A DNA stretch of 64,000 nt from Apostichopus japonicus (taxonomy: Eukaryota > Echinodermata > Holothuroidea > Aspidochirotida > Stichopodidae), in assembly GCF_037975245.1 (NCBI RefSeq), contig NC_092572.1, positions 14,390,269 through 14,454,268 of the forward strand, given 5' to 3'. Every line of letters begins with the position of its first letter. The first letter of the stretch is position 1. A model generated the notes under the pieces. It was given only the letters and a program-made list of their open reading frames with translations. It was not told the DNA's origin and did not search any database. Position numbers and translations under genes: made by a program. Shown in pieces: positions 11,390-24,064 of the stretch.

Positions 11390-13495
11390 GAGTTCAAGGT
11401 AAAATCAAGGAAAATATCATGTTGGCGAATATGAGAGTACGAAAATGACGATCTGGTCGAAAACAACAGACCCGTGTGGGATATCATACCATGCAATTTG
11501 TCCACGAAATATTTAATCCATAAGAAAAAGGGTGTCTTTGGCCGTGGCAATAGAGATGAGTTGAAGGTGGTACAAAGGGAACTAAAAGAGTGCATTAGGA
11601 AAGAAAAGGCAATATATAAACGTAAAATTGAGAACCATTTTGTTGACAACAACATGAATCAGGTATGGGATGGTATGCGTTTAATGATTGGATAAACCAA
11701 AAGTAAGAAGAGATCATCATTGCCCGATACCTCAGTAGAATATGCAAATGAGCTCAACCAATTTTATAATAGGTTCGACTGCGTTGATATTTTATCACAG
11801 GCTGATGAGCTGACACAAATGTTGGCAGGGCTAGAGAGTACTGAACCATTTTTAAATGTTGCTGAAGACGATGTTCGTAAAGAATTTGCTGACCTGAGTG
11901 CTGCAAAGGCTGCTGGTCCAGACCAGCTTAGTCCCCGGGTATTGAAATACTGCGCCAATCAGCTTGCTTACATTTTTACGTCTAGTTTTAACCTTTCATT
12001 TAGACAGAAAACAATTCCCGCAATGTAGAAACAGTCATGTATCATTCCTGTGCCAAAGAAGGCAAACATCACATGCATGAATGACCTCCGGCCCGTGGCC
12101 CTGACTTCTGTTGCGATGAAATCCTGCGAGCGCATTGTGTTAAGGTACATGAAACCCTTAGTGAGTGAACACCTTGATCCGCTGCAATTTGCTTATCGTG
12201 CAAAGCGCAATACCGAGGACGCAATTCTTTATTGCTTAGAGAAAGTGTATTCCCATCTGGAAAAGTCAAATGCAGGTCATTCTGCTAAAATTACGTATTT
12301 CGACTTTTCCTCTGCATTTAACACGATCCAACCACATGTTTTGGTACATAAGTTGCTAAACATGAACGTCCCGCATAACCTGCTCACATGGTTATTCAAT
12401 TATCTCACTAGTAGGTCGCAGTATGTTAGGATTAACCAGTCCAACTGTGTGTCCAACACATTAGTTTCTGGCACTGGTGCACCACAGGGAACTGTTCTTG
12501 CCCCGTTTTTATTCACTGTTTATACTTTAGATGGTAGATCATCACATGACAGCTGCCCTCTAATTAAATTTGCTGATGATACTGCATTAGTGGGTTTGAT
12601 TACATTAGATGATGGAGGTGAATATTTGTCTCAAATAAATTGGTTTGTAGACTAATGTGATCAAAATTTCCTTGAGCTTAACCTGGAGAAGACAAAGGAA
12701 ATGGTGATTGATTTTAGGAAAGGAGATCATGAACCTCCTCCTGTTGTTATCAAAGACCTGGCTGTAAACCGTGTCTCGTCCTATAAGTACCTTGGCGTAG
12801 TTTTGGATGGTCAGCTGAATTGGCATGACCACATTGATTATTTGGTAAGACGGATCAATCCAAGACTCTATTGCTTGCGGAAATGAATACCTTCAACATC
12901 AGTAGAAAGATTCTTTCTATTTTCTACAATCTGTGATTTTCAGTGTGTGGTCATATTGCATTAATTGCTGGGGAGGTAATGTCAATGGTACCGACAGAAA
13001 ACGGATAGATTCTATTATAAGTCAAGTCAGTCGCATCCTAGGCGAACGTCAGCAGTCAGTGAACACCTCATATCATCTTCACCTTCAAAGTAAACTTGCT
13101 GGGGTTCTCAACAACAGTAGCCACCCTCTACACATAAATTTGGAAAGTGCAATAATACCCCGCAGTGGGCGGATGAGACTACCCCGTGCCGTAACAAATC
13201 CTCTTTTATACATCGTTGTATTAAACGTCATAATGAATCTTTTACTCGTTAGGTCAGTAATCTTGCTCATTGTGCAATCCATTGTTTCACTAGTATCTCT
13301 GGTGCTGTTTTACTGTATTTTGTATTTTACCGTTTTTACGTATCTTGCCAGCTTTGTTTTAAGTCTTATGTCTTAGTATTTGAGAGCCTGATATATTTTG
13401 TGTGTATTTTATGTACTGTACGTATGTTTTATATTGTGAGCATCAATTGCCCAGTTTGGGATGCAATAAAGAGTATCTGAGTCTGAATCTGAATT
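11390..13495 (+). mobile_element. L2/Rex1/CR1-like non-LTR retrotransposon, decayed
   Basis: A single frame through 11474-12886 encodes a reverse transcriptase, broken by stops at 11693, 12026, 12653 and 12884 and then a frameshift before the 12933-13376 frame. Visible RT motifs are AAKAAGPDQLSPRVLK, IPVPKK, YFDFSSAFN, GAPQGTVLAPFLF, the catalytic FADDTALV near 12569 and YLGVVLD. It ends with GATGCAATAAAG and a short TCTGAA-type repeat tail (about 13465-13495), typical of L2-like elements. No endonuclease domain is seen, so it is 5'-truncated. It lies in an intron of gene C and is not needed for that gene's function. Confidence 0.85.
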
Positions 13496-13499
13496 TGCT

Positions 13500-13880
13500 T
13501 TAAGACACCAAAGGTCACGTAATAAAGGAGGTCAAAGTTCAAACTTAGCCAAACCTGGTGGGGATGTAAAAGTCAAATAGTAAAGAAATCAGCATCGTAG
13601 ATATAACTCGTATGCAAAATAAATGTCCCGATCTTACAATACAAGTGCGTTAACAACTATGTAGTTAAAGTACAAAATGGTCAAATGTCATAGAAGAAAT
13701 CATAGAAAACAACAAATATAACAAAATACCAATATGGCCTGAACTCTTACATATTGTCTGCCTAGTATCTAATACAAAATGACAAATATTACGAAATCAA
13801 TGTACGTAAAGGTCAAAGTTGGCCAAACTTGTACACTGTTTCATTTATTTAATTGTGCTGTAAACTATTTTCAAGCTTCA
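13500..13880. repeat. AGGTCAAAG-rich interspersed repeat
   Basis: Several degenerate copies of AAGGTCAAAGTTGGCCAAAC occur between 13510 and 13835. A similar arrangement recurs at about 61770-62200. No coding frame is seen. It is probably a decayed dispersed repeat that abuts the LINE tail. Confidence 0.4.
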
Positions 13881-14112
13881 AGTTAAGGGGATGCCGACCA
13901 TTAAAGGTTATTTATTAACAAAATTGCTATATTAACTAACGATATAATAACTAAGTAGTGCTGTACCCGCGAGGAAGTGCTGTAGTGAAATGCATTGTTT
14001 GTATGAATGTTAATTATTACATATACACCCAAATTCGAAAATTAGATATGAGACTCCATGTATTGCCTACTCATTTTGTTGATATATATATATATACAGA
14101 GTTGGTCTTCCA

Positions 14113-14614
14113 TTATAGATATAGGCGTAGAAGCCCAATATGATTTGGGAGGGGGGGGGGGGGCTGTAACGACTTTCCCGAAAAATATAACAACCAAACT
14201 TTTTCGCGCGATCCGCGCGCGTTTCAACATCTTAATGTACATATCATATAACGCACGTCGGTTATTGCATCGCATGCTAATTGCATACAAGCATTTGCCG
14301 TGTCATTACCCTTCAGTATTGGTTAAAACTGTCGGGGAAGTCGTTACAATAATACTGATAAGTAATATAAGTTTGACAATTGAAAAACACACTGGTGAAT
14401 TACCGAATATATAAAGGTGCTGGTGCAATTCAAATCACCAGGCATTTCACTCACCAACATACCCTCAACCAGTTGTTTTTACTTTCAGTAGGTGCCCGAA
14501 AAATTCTCAGCATATTGCCCGAATTTTCACAAGAATATTTGGTTGTGGGGCTGTAGCCCCCACCCCCCACGCCAGCCCCCTCTCCACCCCCGCCTCCTAC
14601 GCATTTGATTATAG
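14113..14614. mobile_element. Putative MITE-like element with G/C-tract ends
   Basis: The left part reads ATAGGCGTAGAAGCCC followed by a long poly-G run (14150-14162). The right part has the inverse pattern, a C-rich run ending CCTCCTACGCAT. Both sides are flanked by TTATAG (14113-14118 and 14609-14614), a possible target duplication. The inverted repeats are imperfect, so this is tentative. The interior has no long frame with family signatures. Confidence 0.4.
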
Positions 14615-14854
14615 ACACACGTGTAGGTTGTCTATTGCATTCAAATACTAATGAGCAAGGTAACCTGAAGCTACATGAACAGTTCAGACAGTAAATGATT
14701 ATCCATTTTAACCGAAAATGTTAACGTATCACAATCCAAATAACGTTTAGTGACTATTAAGGCTGTAAAAATTCTGTGAAACAAACTTTGAAGCCCTGGC
14801 AGCGTTTGTTGTTAATTTACTTAATATGTATTTCTTTATTTGTCATTTTCACAG

Positions 14855-14956
14855 TCAGCATTTCCACGTTTATCAAGGAATATATCCAAACAGCTGTCAG
14901 CCTACTCGTCGGTGTACTAGTCATCATCATTGTAATAGCAATGGCTATTTGTCAAA
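14855..14956 (+). CDS. Gene C transmembrane exon
   Basis: 102 nt, phase 1 to phase 1, between ATTTTCACAG and CAAA|GTAAGA. It encodes SISTFIKEYIQTA, then a hydrophobic helix VSLLVGVLVIIIVIAMAI and Cys-Gln before the donor. The borders equal those of the transmembrane exons of genes A and B. Confidence 0.75.
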
Positions 14957-15289
14957 GTAAGAATATTATTTTGATAGTTTTACGATCGAGTCTTCTAAGA
15001 AAAGGGTCAGTTAGTTTTTCGAAAGCGAACTTAGCTGTTACAGTTGGCAGTCGGATACGTTTTCTGCAAGTGTCTCTCCGTAACAATATGTTTGTTACGA
15101 CATGTCCTTTAGAGGCTTTGTAATGCTTTATTGCTTTTGAAATTTACCCATTGATGGTTAAGTCCATACCAAACATACATTGCAATATATGCTTGAAGAG
15201 ATTATTATTTATAAATTTGTTTCATCATGATCGTTCTGTTTTTTATACTTCATGGCCGACATCTTATATTTTGTATCCTGCTTTCTTAG

Positions 15290-15329
15290 GGCGCAATGCT
15301 TCGCGACACATCCGTCCTACAATCAGAAG
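15290..15329 (+). CDS. Gene C juxtamembrane exon
   Basis: 40 nt, phase 1 to phase 2, acceptor TTTCTTAG, donor AAG|GTATAG. It encodes the basic stretch RRNASRHIRPTIR just inside the membrane. The matching exon of gene B (29730-29769) is also exactly 40 nt with the same phases, which supports both models. Confidence 0.65.
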
Positions 15330-16016
15330 GTATAGTACTTTCAATAGAACAAATTTTGATATGATAGGCACCAAAAAATGTATATTAAACTATTCTGAAC
15401 GCATAAGCATTTGACAAACATTTATAGAAAACCAAAAACTAACTTATTCCATTAATAGCTTAAGACACTGGATTTTCGATTGATAAACCTGGATTATCAC
15501 ATCAGTGTGGAATATTTACCGTCTTACCTGATTTATCGGTCAGAAATCTTTGTCAACTCTCTAATGGCTTGGGTTAAATATTTGTGATTATAAAGTAACG
15601 TAGGCTCAGGATTTCGGTTAAATGTGAACATAAAGGCAGAAACACCAGACATGGACAAAACGGGAATAAAAAGTTGCAAAGCCTGGACCAGTCACAGTGG
15701 CATTGTAGGGCAGATAATTACTATTATAATTACAGTATTTTAATGAATTAAATAATGGAGATTTTAGTATTACTATAATAGAGATTCCGTCTTTTCACGC
15801 TATGACGATTTGTAAATTGTCTTTCTTTATAGCTAACATTGTCATCCGATAGAGTTGGCATATAATGTTATCAAATAAGAGTTGTAATTAATATATGCTA
15901 CCGTAAGTCTCCACTCAATATAGGACAAGTAGAGATCAACGATGCCATTTTTTATAGTGAAGAAACTACAGAACAAATATCTATGTTCAACATTTGTAAC
16001 ATGCTTTATATTTTAG

Positions 16017-16126
16017 ATATCGGGGGATTATTCGTAATTCTCTCCACTTTGGCAACGATTCAAATCCGATCCCTAATGTTCCCGACGTTTGCCGAAATGT
16101 AGCACCATTACCTCCAGATACAAGAA
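16017..16126 (+). CDS. Gene C cytoplasmic exon 2
   Basis: 110 nt, phase 2 to phase 1, acceptor ATATTTTAG, donor AGAA|GTATGT. It encodes RYRGIIRNSLHFGNDSNP, then IPNVPDVCRNVAPLPPDTR: polar and proline-rich, as expected for a receptor tail. Confidence 0.55.
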
Positions 16127-16852
16127 GTATGTGTACAACCATTCCGACTTTCTTTGTAGACTCCACTCTTCATTAAAGTTAAAGATGCAATTCATTTTGT
16201 TTTAAATGTTAACAGATTTCCTTTATACTTTTTCTAGTATTTTTGTTGTAAATCATTGCAATTATTAAAACGTAAAATGTAATTTTTAGTTTTTAGTTTA
16301 ATTTCATTAATTATCTTTCCACTTGATGGTTACAAATAAATCAGATATCCTCTTTTTCCTTTCTCAAATTCGCTGCCTTGAAACAAGAATACGTTCAAAT
16401 AAGACAGGGATTCACTGTATATTTTTTTCTGACAAAAAAGGGAGGCGAAAACCTCCGTAGAAAAAAAGAAATATATTCCAATGACGATGTTATTACAAGG
16501 CAATAAATCTGTTAACTGCTCTTTGTGAGTAATCTGAATATTGCTAATAGTTTTCCTCATACAAGGTCGCCTTCATCAGTGATTCATTGTTAGAATTAAC
16601 AGACGATTTGAGCAAATATTTGTATCGAGCTTCAGTGATAATAGACAGTCTGTGTACGGTGAGTTGAAGAACTTGACTGTTTGTCAATAGCGCCTTTAGA
16701 TTCTGCGCTATCATAACTTTCTGAAACTTATTTGCCTGAGATATTACGGTAAATATTCATACGTCTTGATCTATTTACCAAGAGGAAGAAACCGAATGTG
16801 TAACCGGTCGTGCATCCCGCCAACAATTTTAAATTATATTATTGCATTGCAG

Positions 16853-16907
16853 ATATACCTGTTTCTGAACGTGGTATCCGAGACGAATTACTTGAAACAT
16901 ATGAAGA
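16853..16907 (+). CDS. Gene C cytoplasmic exon 3
   Basis: 55 nt, phase 1 to phase 2, acceptor CATTGCAG, donor GAAGA|GTGAGT. It encodes NIPVSERGIRDELLETYE and joins to the next exon as ETYEEL, a YxxL element that may be half of a tyrosine signalling or endocytosis motif. Confidence 0.55.
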
Positions 16908-17151
16908 GTGAGTTGCTCCATTGCTTTACCCAAGCCTGGTCTGATTTGAGTAAATCATAATATCGACTCAACACGATCGAGCGGTCCCATGACGCTGGGC
17001 TGAAAGTAGCTGGTAGATTGCTTAGATGAAATCATTACATGTATTAATAGAGGCATCCAGGTCAATTAAAAATAGATGACGTTAGTATTTTATGGACGTT
17101 GGAGAAAGGTTAATTATTTTTCATTTTTTTGCTGTATACTTGAACATATAG

Positions 17152-17248
17152 ACTCCAGGAAAAAGACGACAACAAAGAAGAACAACTGGTCAATCCTCTC
17201 TTGTCCAACGAAATGGTAAACTACGCCGTTGTACTTAAGAAAAGGTGA
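17152..17248 (+). CDS. Gene C cytoplasmic exon 4 with ITIM-like VNYAVV
   Basis: Acceptor AACATATAG. The frame reads ELQEKDDNKEEQLVNPLL, SNEM, then VNYAVVLKK. VNYAVV fits the ITIM pattern [SIVL]xYxx[IVL]. If unspliced it ends at TGA 17246-17248, with an AATAAA at 17477-17482. A donor AAAG|GTGATA at 17244/17245 would instead join, in phase 2, to the exon at 18408. A stretch before the polyA signal (about 17413-17475) can also encode NTSVVDNMYDENFRYCHT and may be a further alternative end, but its phase only fits a join from the 16126 donor. Confidence 0.6.
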
Positions 17249-17934
17249 TAATATTTATTTTAAAAATTCCATATGTAACATATTTGATGATCTGTCGACA
17301 GCATCTGTTCATACTAAGTATTAATTTCTGCTGTGCTCTAATATTTTTGTTATCGTGTTGCTAATGCACAGCCGGTGTTAACAGACAACATAAAGAAAGA
17401 AAAAATCAGATTCTGCAGGAAACACTTCTGTGGTGGACAACATGTATGATGAGAATTTCCGCTATTGCCACACCTAAATAAACCTTTAAGTGGACGAAGC
17501 GCTCTTATGAAACCTAAAATATACCAGTTCTAAGTTCATATTTCTCATTCAGTCATTGTTTATATCATGGAAGCTTATCAACCTAGGATCCTTCATGATA
17601 ATGCTCAACCTACAATATTAAAGCAAATCTGGTTGTAAATTAATTTAAATTTTAACATTCCAATAAAATATGAGAATAGAAGACAAACATGGCTGAAAAC
17701 AGAAGACCGAAATAGAAAATGTACAACCTATTTTGGTGAAAAAACAAATGTATGATTTTTTGGGGGCTGTTTTCGGTAACTCTATCAAGAGAAATGTATT
17801 TCTTTCATCAAAGATATACATGTGCTTCGAGTGCAAAATTATGTTTAAGAAAATATTGATTTTATCTGCAAAATTAAGTAACCTTGTAGTTTAAGAGACT
17901 TGAACAAATCATAATGAACTATTTAAAGGTTTCG

Positions 17935-18060
17935 TATCTCTTTCGTACTTCGGGTCTACAACCCTTATACAACTCCAAAGCTACTGAAACTTGTTGAGCC
18001 TGACGTGTTCAACCTAGGAAGATTTTCATCAGAGGCTGACTGAAACGAAAAGAGACTAAA
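17935..18060. repeat. Dispersed repeat fragment (GCCTGACGT...CCTAGgAaGaTTTTC)
   Basis: The segment GCCTGACGTGTTCAACCTAG with the following GATTTTCATCAGAGGCT closely matches a segment at 31500-31545 and, in part, one at 40680-40695. It is a short decayed interspersed repeat lying between exons 17152 and 18408 of gene C. Confidence 0.5.
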
Positions 18061-18407
18061 GACACATTTGAGAGGGACGGATAGACAAACAAAAAGATAG
18101 CAGTGGATAGGCACATTATGGTTAAAATGAAGGACAAGAAATATTTATCTTGGATGGTATTGATACCTACACAAGCTTTTTGCTTTTTCCTTTATGAACA
18201 GTTTTTTAACAGGTCTTCTTTCCTTTTGTTTATTTCCTTGATTTGCAGTAGTGCGAATCATATAGACTGAAACAGGAATTACAAAATAGTAGCATTAGGG
18301 TGTTTATATTACTACTATAGATATTTACAAAGTAGCAATGTTTGTTCACGACTTGTCATTGAATTACATGTTTTTTTTAATCTGTCTTTCAAAACGTCTG
18401 AAAAAAG

Positions 18408-18513
18408 CACAAAAATCGACCAGCAGAAAGAAATGAAGAATGAAAATGATGATGTTACATTCAACCAGTGTGAGGAATCAGCGAGTTACTCTGTTTTGAG
18501 ACCCAAATATTAA
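18408..18513 (+). CDS. Gene C possible distal terminal exon with YSVL motif
   Basis: Joined from the 17244 donor in phase 2, it reads STKIDQQKEMKNENDDV, then TFNQCEESASYSVLRPKY and TAA at 18511-18513. YSVL near the C-terminus adds a second YxxL/V tyrosine to the tail. The acceptor GAAAAAAG is weak but has a T-rich tract upstream. No AATAAA was noticed close after the stop, so this end is less certain than the proximal one. Confidence 0.45.
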
Positions 18514-21500
18514 CGTTCAATATGCTAAAATATTTAAGAAAGAAGTTAATTACTTTAAAGCCACATGTTGTGTTGGGTTATTAATCTGGATCATATCCAC
18601 CATGGTATGTACTTTATACATCATTTCATCATAGTGCATCGGGCGCTAACAGAAATTCAATCAATCAATTTTATTTTAAACCATGTACTTGAAACAATCA
18701 ACTAATGAATTGTATATTGTTAATGAGATTATTTTTGGTTATTTCCTTAATTTAACAACAACACTGTTCAAAGAGGTCCATATACTTATGATGTCTTTCT
18801 TAAATAATGCAAAATATACATGACAAATCTGCATCACATAACTAATTCTATCTAAACTACAGAGTCAATGATTCCTCTGTTCATCGATGCAGAAATTTGG
18901 TTAGGCATCATATACCTACTAGAACACTATGCAATGAGTCACTTGAAATGAAGTCAATGCCTATTGTTCACGCTTTTTGTTTACGCCGATGAGTCTCATA
19001 TTACTAATTTTTTGTACTTGATAATATGTCTTCTATTGATCACTGTATTTGTTAGAATGGTCTGAATCTTGTAGTTAGGTTACTGTTTGAAGGAAATTTC
19101 TTAACATTCGAGACATTATTAATATTTTGTACAAATTCGCTAGTTGTGGGTGTTACTTACAACGCAATGTCACGAATGGAACTATATCACTTTGATTAGA
19201 TATATGGACGATTTGATAATTTATGATCCCTTCAAATGATTATATTAAATCTCGCCAAATCCACATCAGACCGCATGTATACTCTTACTTGATTTAAAGC
19301 AGCATTTTGCGTTTTGTCGCCGTTTTTCACTTTCGTGACAAGTCCATCGAGATTTTCACATATATCAATCACAGCACAGCAAACTAAGATATTAGCCAAG
19401 TTTTTTTCCCCTGCCAGTAGCGTTAATTTGCGAGTAATTAAGGACATTTGCAGATAATCAAAAAAAGGTCCTCCGACAAATTACAAATTTAATGTAAATC
19501 GCATACAGTTCCCCCAACCCCCTAGTTTGAATTCTACCAATCAGAGATGCAGGTTTAGTTAAAAGCCGTTGCTTAACATAGATTCAAGACGTCGAGTTGG
19601 TAACTTGGTACAACCAGCGAGCTGGACTCTAACAGCTCCCTGGTACAACTGCCATAGACAATCTACACAAATCAAGCATAGTGTTGTATTACGTATTGGC
19701 CAATGACCTTCGTAGCTTTTAAATACTCATATTATGGGCGACGTTTATTTGAATCCCAACGGAAAATATCTATGAGAAAAACAAAGTTGAAAGTTGTAAA
19801 TTTTTCGACTTTTATGCCACCATTTGAAGTAAGATTTGAATAGATAAGTTAGTTATGTATGCCGTTATGTCATCGTGGAATCAGTGAGGTTGAGAAAACC
19901 ATAGAAAGGACGCAACATGCTGCTTTAAGTACAAGTCATAGTAAATTTATTTTGAAGGACTGAATCCCAGTTAGAAGGAACGATTGGAAGTTGAAAGGTC
20001 ACTGGCGATGATTATGGGAGCTTGATGCTTGAGTTCTCAAAGCTGGAAGACCTCAAGCGGATGGAAATTTGAAACAGTATGGTTCGTGGAAACTTGCTAA
20101 TTGTAAACATGCAATGAGTAACTCATGTACAGGCTGGGCTGGTTATGTGAAGTGAGCATGTACCAAACGTTATGTTGAATAGCTTGTTAATAGTCATGTT
20201 TAATACCAATAAAAGGGTAAGAGCTCTGCTAATCAACAGCTGTAGCAACTAATTTTACTATTTGTTATTACAGTGAACTAACGGGGCACTGCACCATATC
20301 TTGAATACCGTTCAAGATACATAATATGATAAACATACCATCTTTATGTAAATACAGACATATGCCAGTATATGCTTAGTTTCGTTTTACTATTCAATAG
20401 TTCGAAGTCCAGTTGACGCTCGGTTGGTAGTTTCATTTTAGCGATATCTGAATATGATTGTGCAACTGCCTACAACATACCTCTTTGTCGGGTAAAACGA
20501 AATTCTGTCTTAATGTACTAGAACTTGGTCTTTAAAAGGTAAAGATATTATCAATTAATACTTTAATTAAAATAAATGTTAATATTATTATTATTATTAT
20601 TACTAATGTTTTATTTTTTTATAATTATAATCATTGATATTATTGATTTTTGTGAAACAAGGTAGAATCATATCCTCACTTCTTTTAGTTTTGTAACAAC
20701 TTTTTTTTTAAGCCACGCACGTCATACGATATAATATGCTTCAAGCAATTAACGGAATAATATTGTAAGGAATCCCTGTATATATTTCAAATTTTCAAAT
20801 TATTTGCTAAATTTAATTATATTTCTGTAGTAATTAATTCACAACTGAGATGGAAAACATATATTTTATTTTGATTCTTCCATTTCAAAGCCATGCCTTC
20901 TTTCCCACAATCAGGAAAGGTCTAAAGAATCATTACATAGTTATCTTAGTTACAGCCGTTACGCTTTTGTTTATGAGGGATGTATGTAACGATTGTTGTG
21001 GAGTATCTTTCGATCATTTTGTTTCTTTTGTGTTTCAAAGGATTTTAGCTTACCTTCTTTAACGTAAATGTGTAATAAGTTTGCGGTCATGCTTTCTCTA
21101 TGTATTTTAAAGGACCGTAAAACAATTGAACTAAAACATAAATGGCTGTGTGTATTAACGGACAGAATGGTAAATGTATGGATGCATACTGGATGAATGG
21201 AAGACAAGAAGAGTGGGATGACGAATGAACGAATGGATGAATGGTCTAATGTCCATCCTGGAATAACAACATATCGATTTGTTTCAAATCAAAATTATGA
21301 GTCTTATTTTAATATTGGTAATGTGAACGTGATGTTCATATGATACAAGTATAACTAGTGACAGTGTAAATGTTTTAGTAAAAGAACGTCAGTACCCAGT
21401 TGGTTCTAAGTAAAGTATATTTTACACATTCGAACTGGTTAGTTGATGATACGGGCACTATGAGCTTCATCAAGTTATATCAAATCCCCACACAATTCCA

Positions 21501-23076
21501 TTCCTTCATCGAAGATTCCTAACAGGCCACACAATTCATAAGAAGGAAACGCATGAAAACACGCAACTTGCTGTGGATTACAAATAAAACTATTGTCTAA
21601 TTAATTGTGACGTTCTTTTTATTCTTGTTTCGAACTTTCTTGATTGTACTATTCGTACTTAGTAATTGTGCTACTTATTACTTTGATGGATAACTGCAGT
21701 ATATGATCATGTTAAAACGGTGATTAGCCTTACCCCTTTTCATCTATAACTTGTACGATAGCATGCATCGGTTGTTATAGGTACAAGTCGGCAATGGTTT
21801 GTTATCTGAACGCTGGGTCATAGCCGACCCAATTTTTATATCAAGAATTTACATAACTAAAAGAAAAAGCCTTTGCTACATCAGTGACTCGTGTCTTTTA
21901 ATGGAGAGACGAAAACGGGAGGTTGTGTGAGGGGTGGGGATTTCGAAAGGTTTCACATTTGCTGTGGATGATTTGTGTACATAAACTACAGCAGTACATT
22001 TAACAGTGATTAGAATTCGCTCCAATAGTACTTGCTCCAGAGCAGTCTGTCATTAACACAAAGTACATAACACTTGGTCAAAGTACAAGAATAATCAGCA
22101 ATGTCTAGAACTAGTATGATATGCTTGGTAAAAAATGATAAAAAGAGTTAAAGATTAATTACAGTAGGCTTTTGTATTTACAGAGTTTATATGGAGAACA
22201 ATGATCAATAGAAGGCAAGCAAGAATCTTAACGAGATGAGCGCATATAGAAGCGTTATTTTAATTGATAAGTGGCACCCCAATAATATATTTTTCCCCCA
22301 TTTAGTAAATGAAAAAGAGAATTTTGTTTTAGATTTAAAAAATGTTAAGGTCTTTTAAACATCTCCTTTAAGAGAGTTGAATCATTTTCCTGGCATCCAC
22401 TTCTATTCTGGTGGTACATAGATACACGTGTGCTCCGTGTTCGCACCGCAATACCACTAATGAGTAACGTGTATTACATCTTAGATCCTATCATTTTAGA
22501 TCATATTAGTCACCTCAAATAGACCTCTGACAAGAAAAACTATTTTTAAAATGACCAATATAATGACTTGAAACGTGCTTGGCAGTACAATTCGAAGGTA
22601 CAATGCCAAAAATCGACCTACTAATTGTTTTAGGACTACCACGAAACACTTCGATACACACTGGGTTTTCTCAGTTGTTTTCAAGCTTTCACTCAGGAAA
22701 CCTAACAATTATCGGTGTCGAAAACCAAATACTACTATAAACAGATTCCAACTAGAATAAAAAGTCTATATAGTTTACAAATTGGGCAAAGGCATCTTCA
22801 ACCAAAATTATGCCAATCATACCATTTGATAAGTACGTTTTTGGTAGCAAAATATTTTACAGTTCAGTAATTTATAAATGCCATTATGTTCTTTAATTGA
22901 GGAATTTCTCACCAAGTGTGTAACATGGGTCAAATAGATCACACTCATCCGGACAAAGAGATCAACGCCATCACGAACTCAAAAAGATTTCTTCCTGGCA
23001 AAACCTTGGCCAAGAAGGGCACCCAGGGCAATTTGACGTACCCATGGGTTCATTAGATGGCGCCGCGATCTGTGAG

Positions 23077-23510
<434 letters not shown>

Positions 23511-23735
23511 TTTACCTCCATTGCATTAACATAAAGTCTGTTCAAAGTATCTCTTTCGAGATCCGGCTTTAGGAATCACAAATGATTTCGAGTTGGTTAG
23601 CATCATGTTTGATCTTTAGAGTAAGGCTAAATATGTCACCAAAAACAGAACTAGTATTGTTCGATACAGGTGACAAACGCCTACAGTGGAATTACGACCT
23701 TCCTTACCGGTTTCGAACCTCTGGACATACAATCA

Positions 23736-23853
23736 GCTTCCATAGCCTAGTGGTTAGGGTGTCCGCGTACAGAGCGGAAGGCCCGTGGTTCGAATCCCGG
23801 TGGAGGCTGAAAGTTTCTTCACTGTTCTTGATTTTCCAACTCATTACGATTTC

Positions 23854-23917
<64 letters not shown>

Positions 23918-23920
23918 ATA
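23736..23920 (+). mobile_element. tRNA-derived SINE with (TA)n tail
   Basis: 23736-23807 folds as a tRNA-like cloverleaf. The acceptor arms GCTTCCA and TGGAGGC pair, box A is TAGCCTAGTGGTTAGG, an anticodon-type stem TCCGC/GCGGA has a 7-base loop, and box B is GGTTCGAATCC. The T-stem has a mismatch and there is no terminator directly behind it. A body (GAAAGTTTCTTCACTGTTC...) and a long TA tail follow, so this is a SINE promoter head rather than a working tRNA. Confidence 0.7.
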
Positions 23921-24062
23921 CTAGATGAGACTAGTGGAACACTAGTAGTTGTAACTCGGAGTTTCACAATAAGAAGATCGCAATAAAGCGTGAAACTCCG
24001 ACATATATTCCGCTCTGTCCAATGGACATAGAGCACTCTGCGCCAAGATAGACGCCAACCTA

Positions 24063-24064
<2 letters not shown>

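Larger units (their letters stand above)
5552..18513 (+). pseudogene. Gene C: Ig-Ig-transmembrane receptor with ITIM-like tail; both Ig exons disrupted
   Basis: Exons by phase: 5552-5630 (signal), 5818-6139 (Ig1), 6999-7029 plus 9540-9804 (Ig2, split by a transposon), 14855-14956 (transmembrane), 15290-15329, 16017-16126, 16853-16907, 17152-17244 and 18408-18513 (cytoplasmic). Every tail junction keeps the frame. Ig1 is 322 nt, one too many; Ig2 without the insertion is 296 nt, one too few for a multiple of three; both contain the expected in-frame stops. The membrane anchor and tail have no lesion. The family role would be an inhibitory-type surface receptor, inferred from VNYAVV. As all extracellular exons are phase 1-1, joining signal directly to transmembrane would still give an open frame. 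It could be a recent pseudogene or a receptor reduced to its signalling half. Confidence 0.65.

Noticed and set aside
11474-13376. Functional host gene encoding a reverse transcriptase
   Set aside because: Four in-frame stops and a frameshift, LINE tail, and a second inverted copy identify a dead retroelement.
20850-21062. Hydrophobic 70-residue frame, possible transmembrane exon
   Set aside because: In the phase used by the receptor family it meets a stop at once, and there are no matching neighbours.
23736-23807. Functional tRNA gene
   Set aside because: The cloverleaf is good, but there is a T-stem mismatch, an unusual anticodon loop, a SINE body instead of a terminator, and a second truncated copy nearby.
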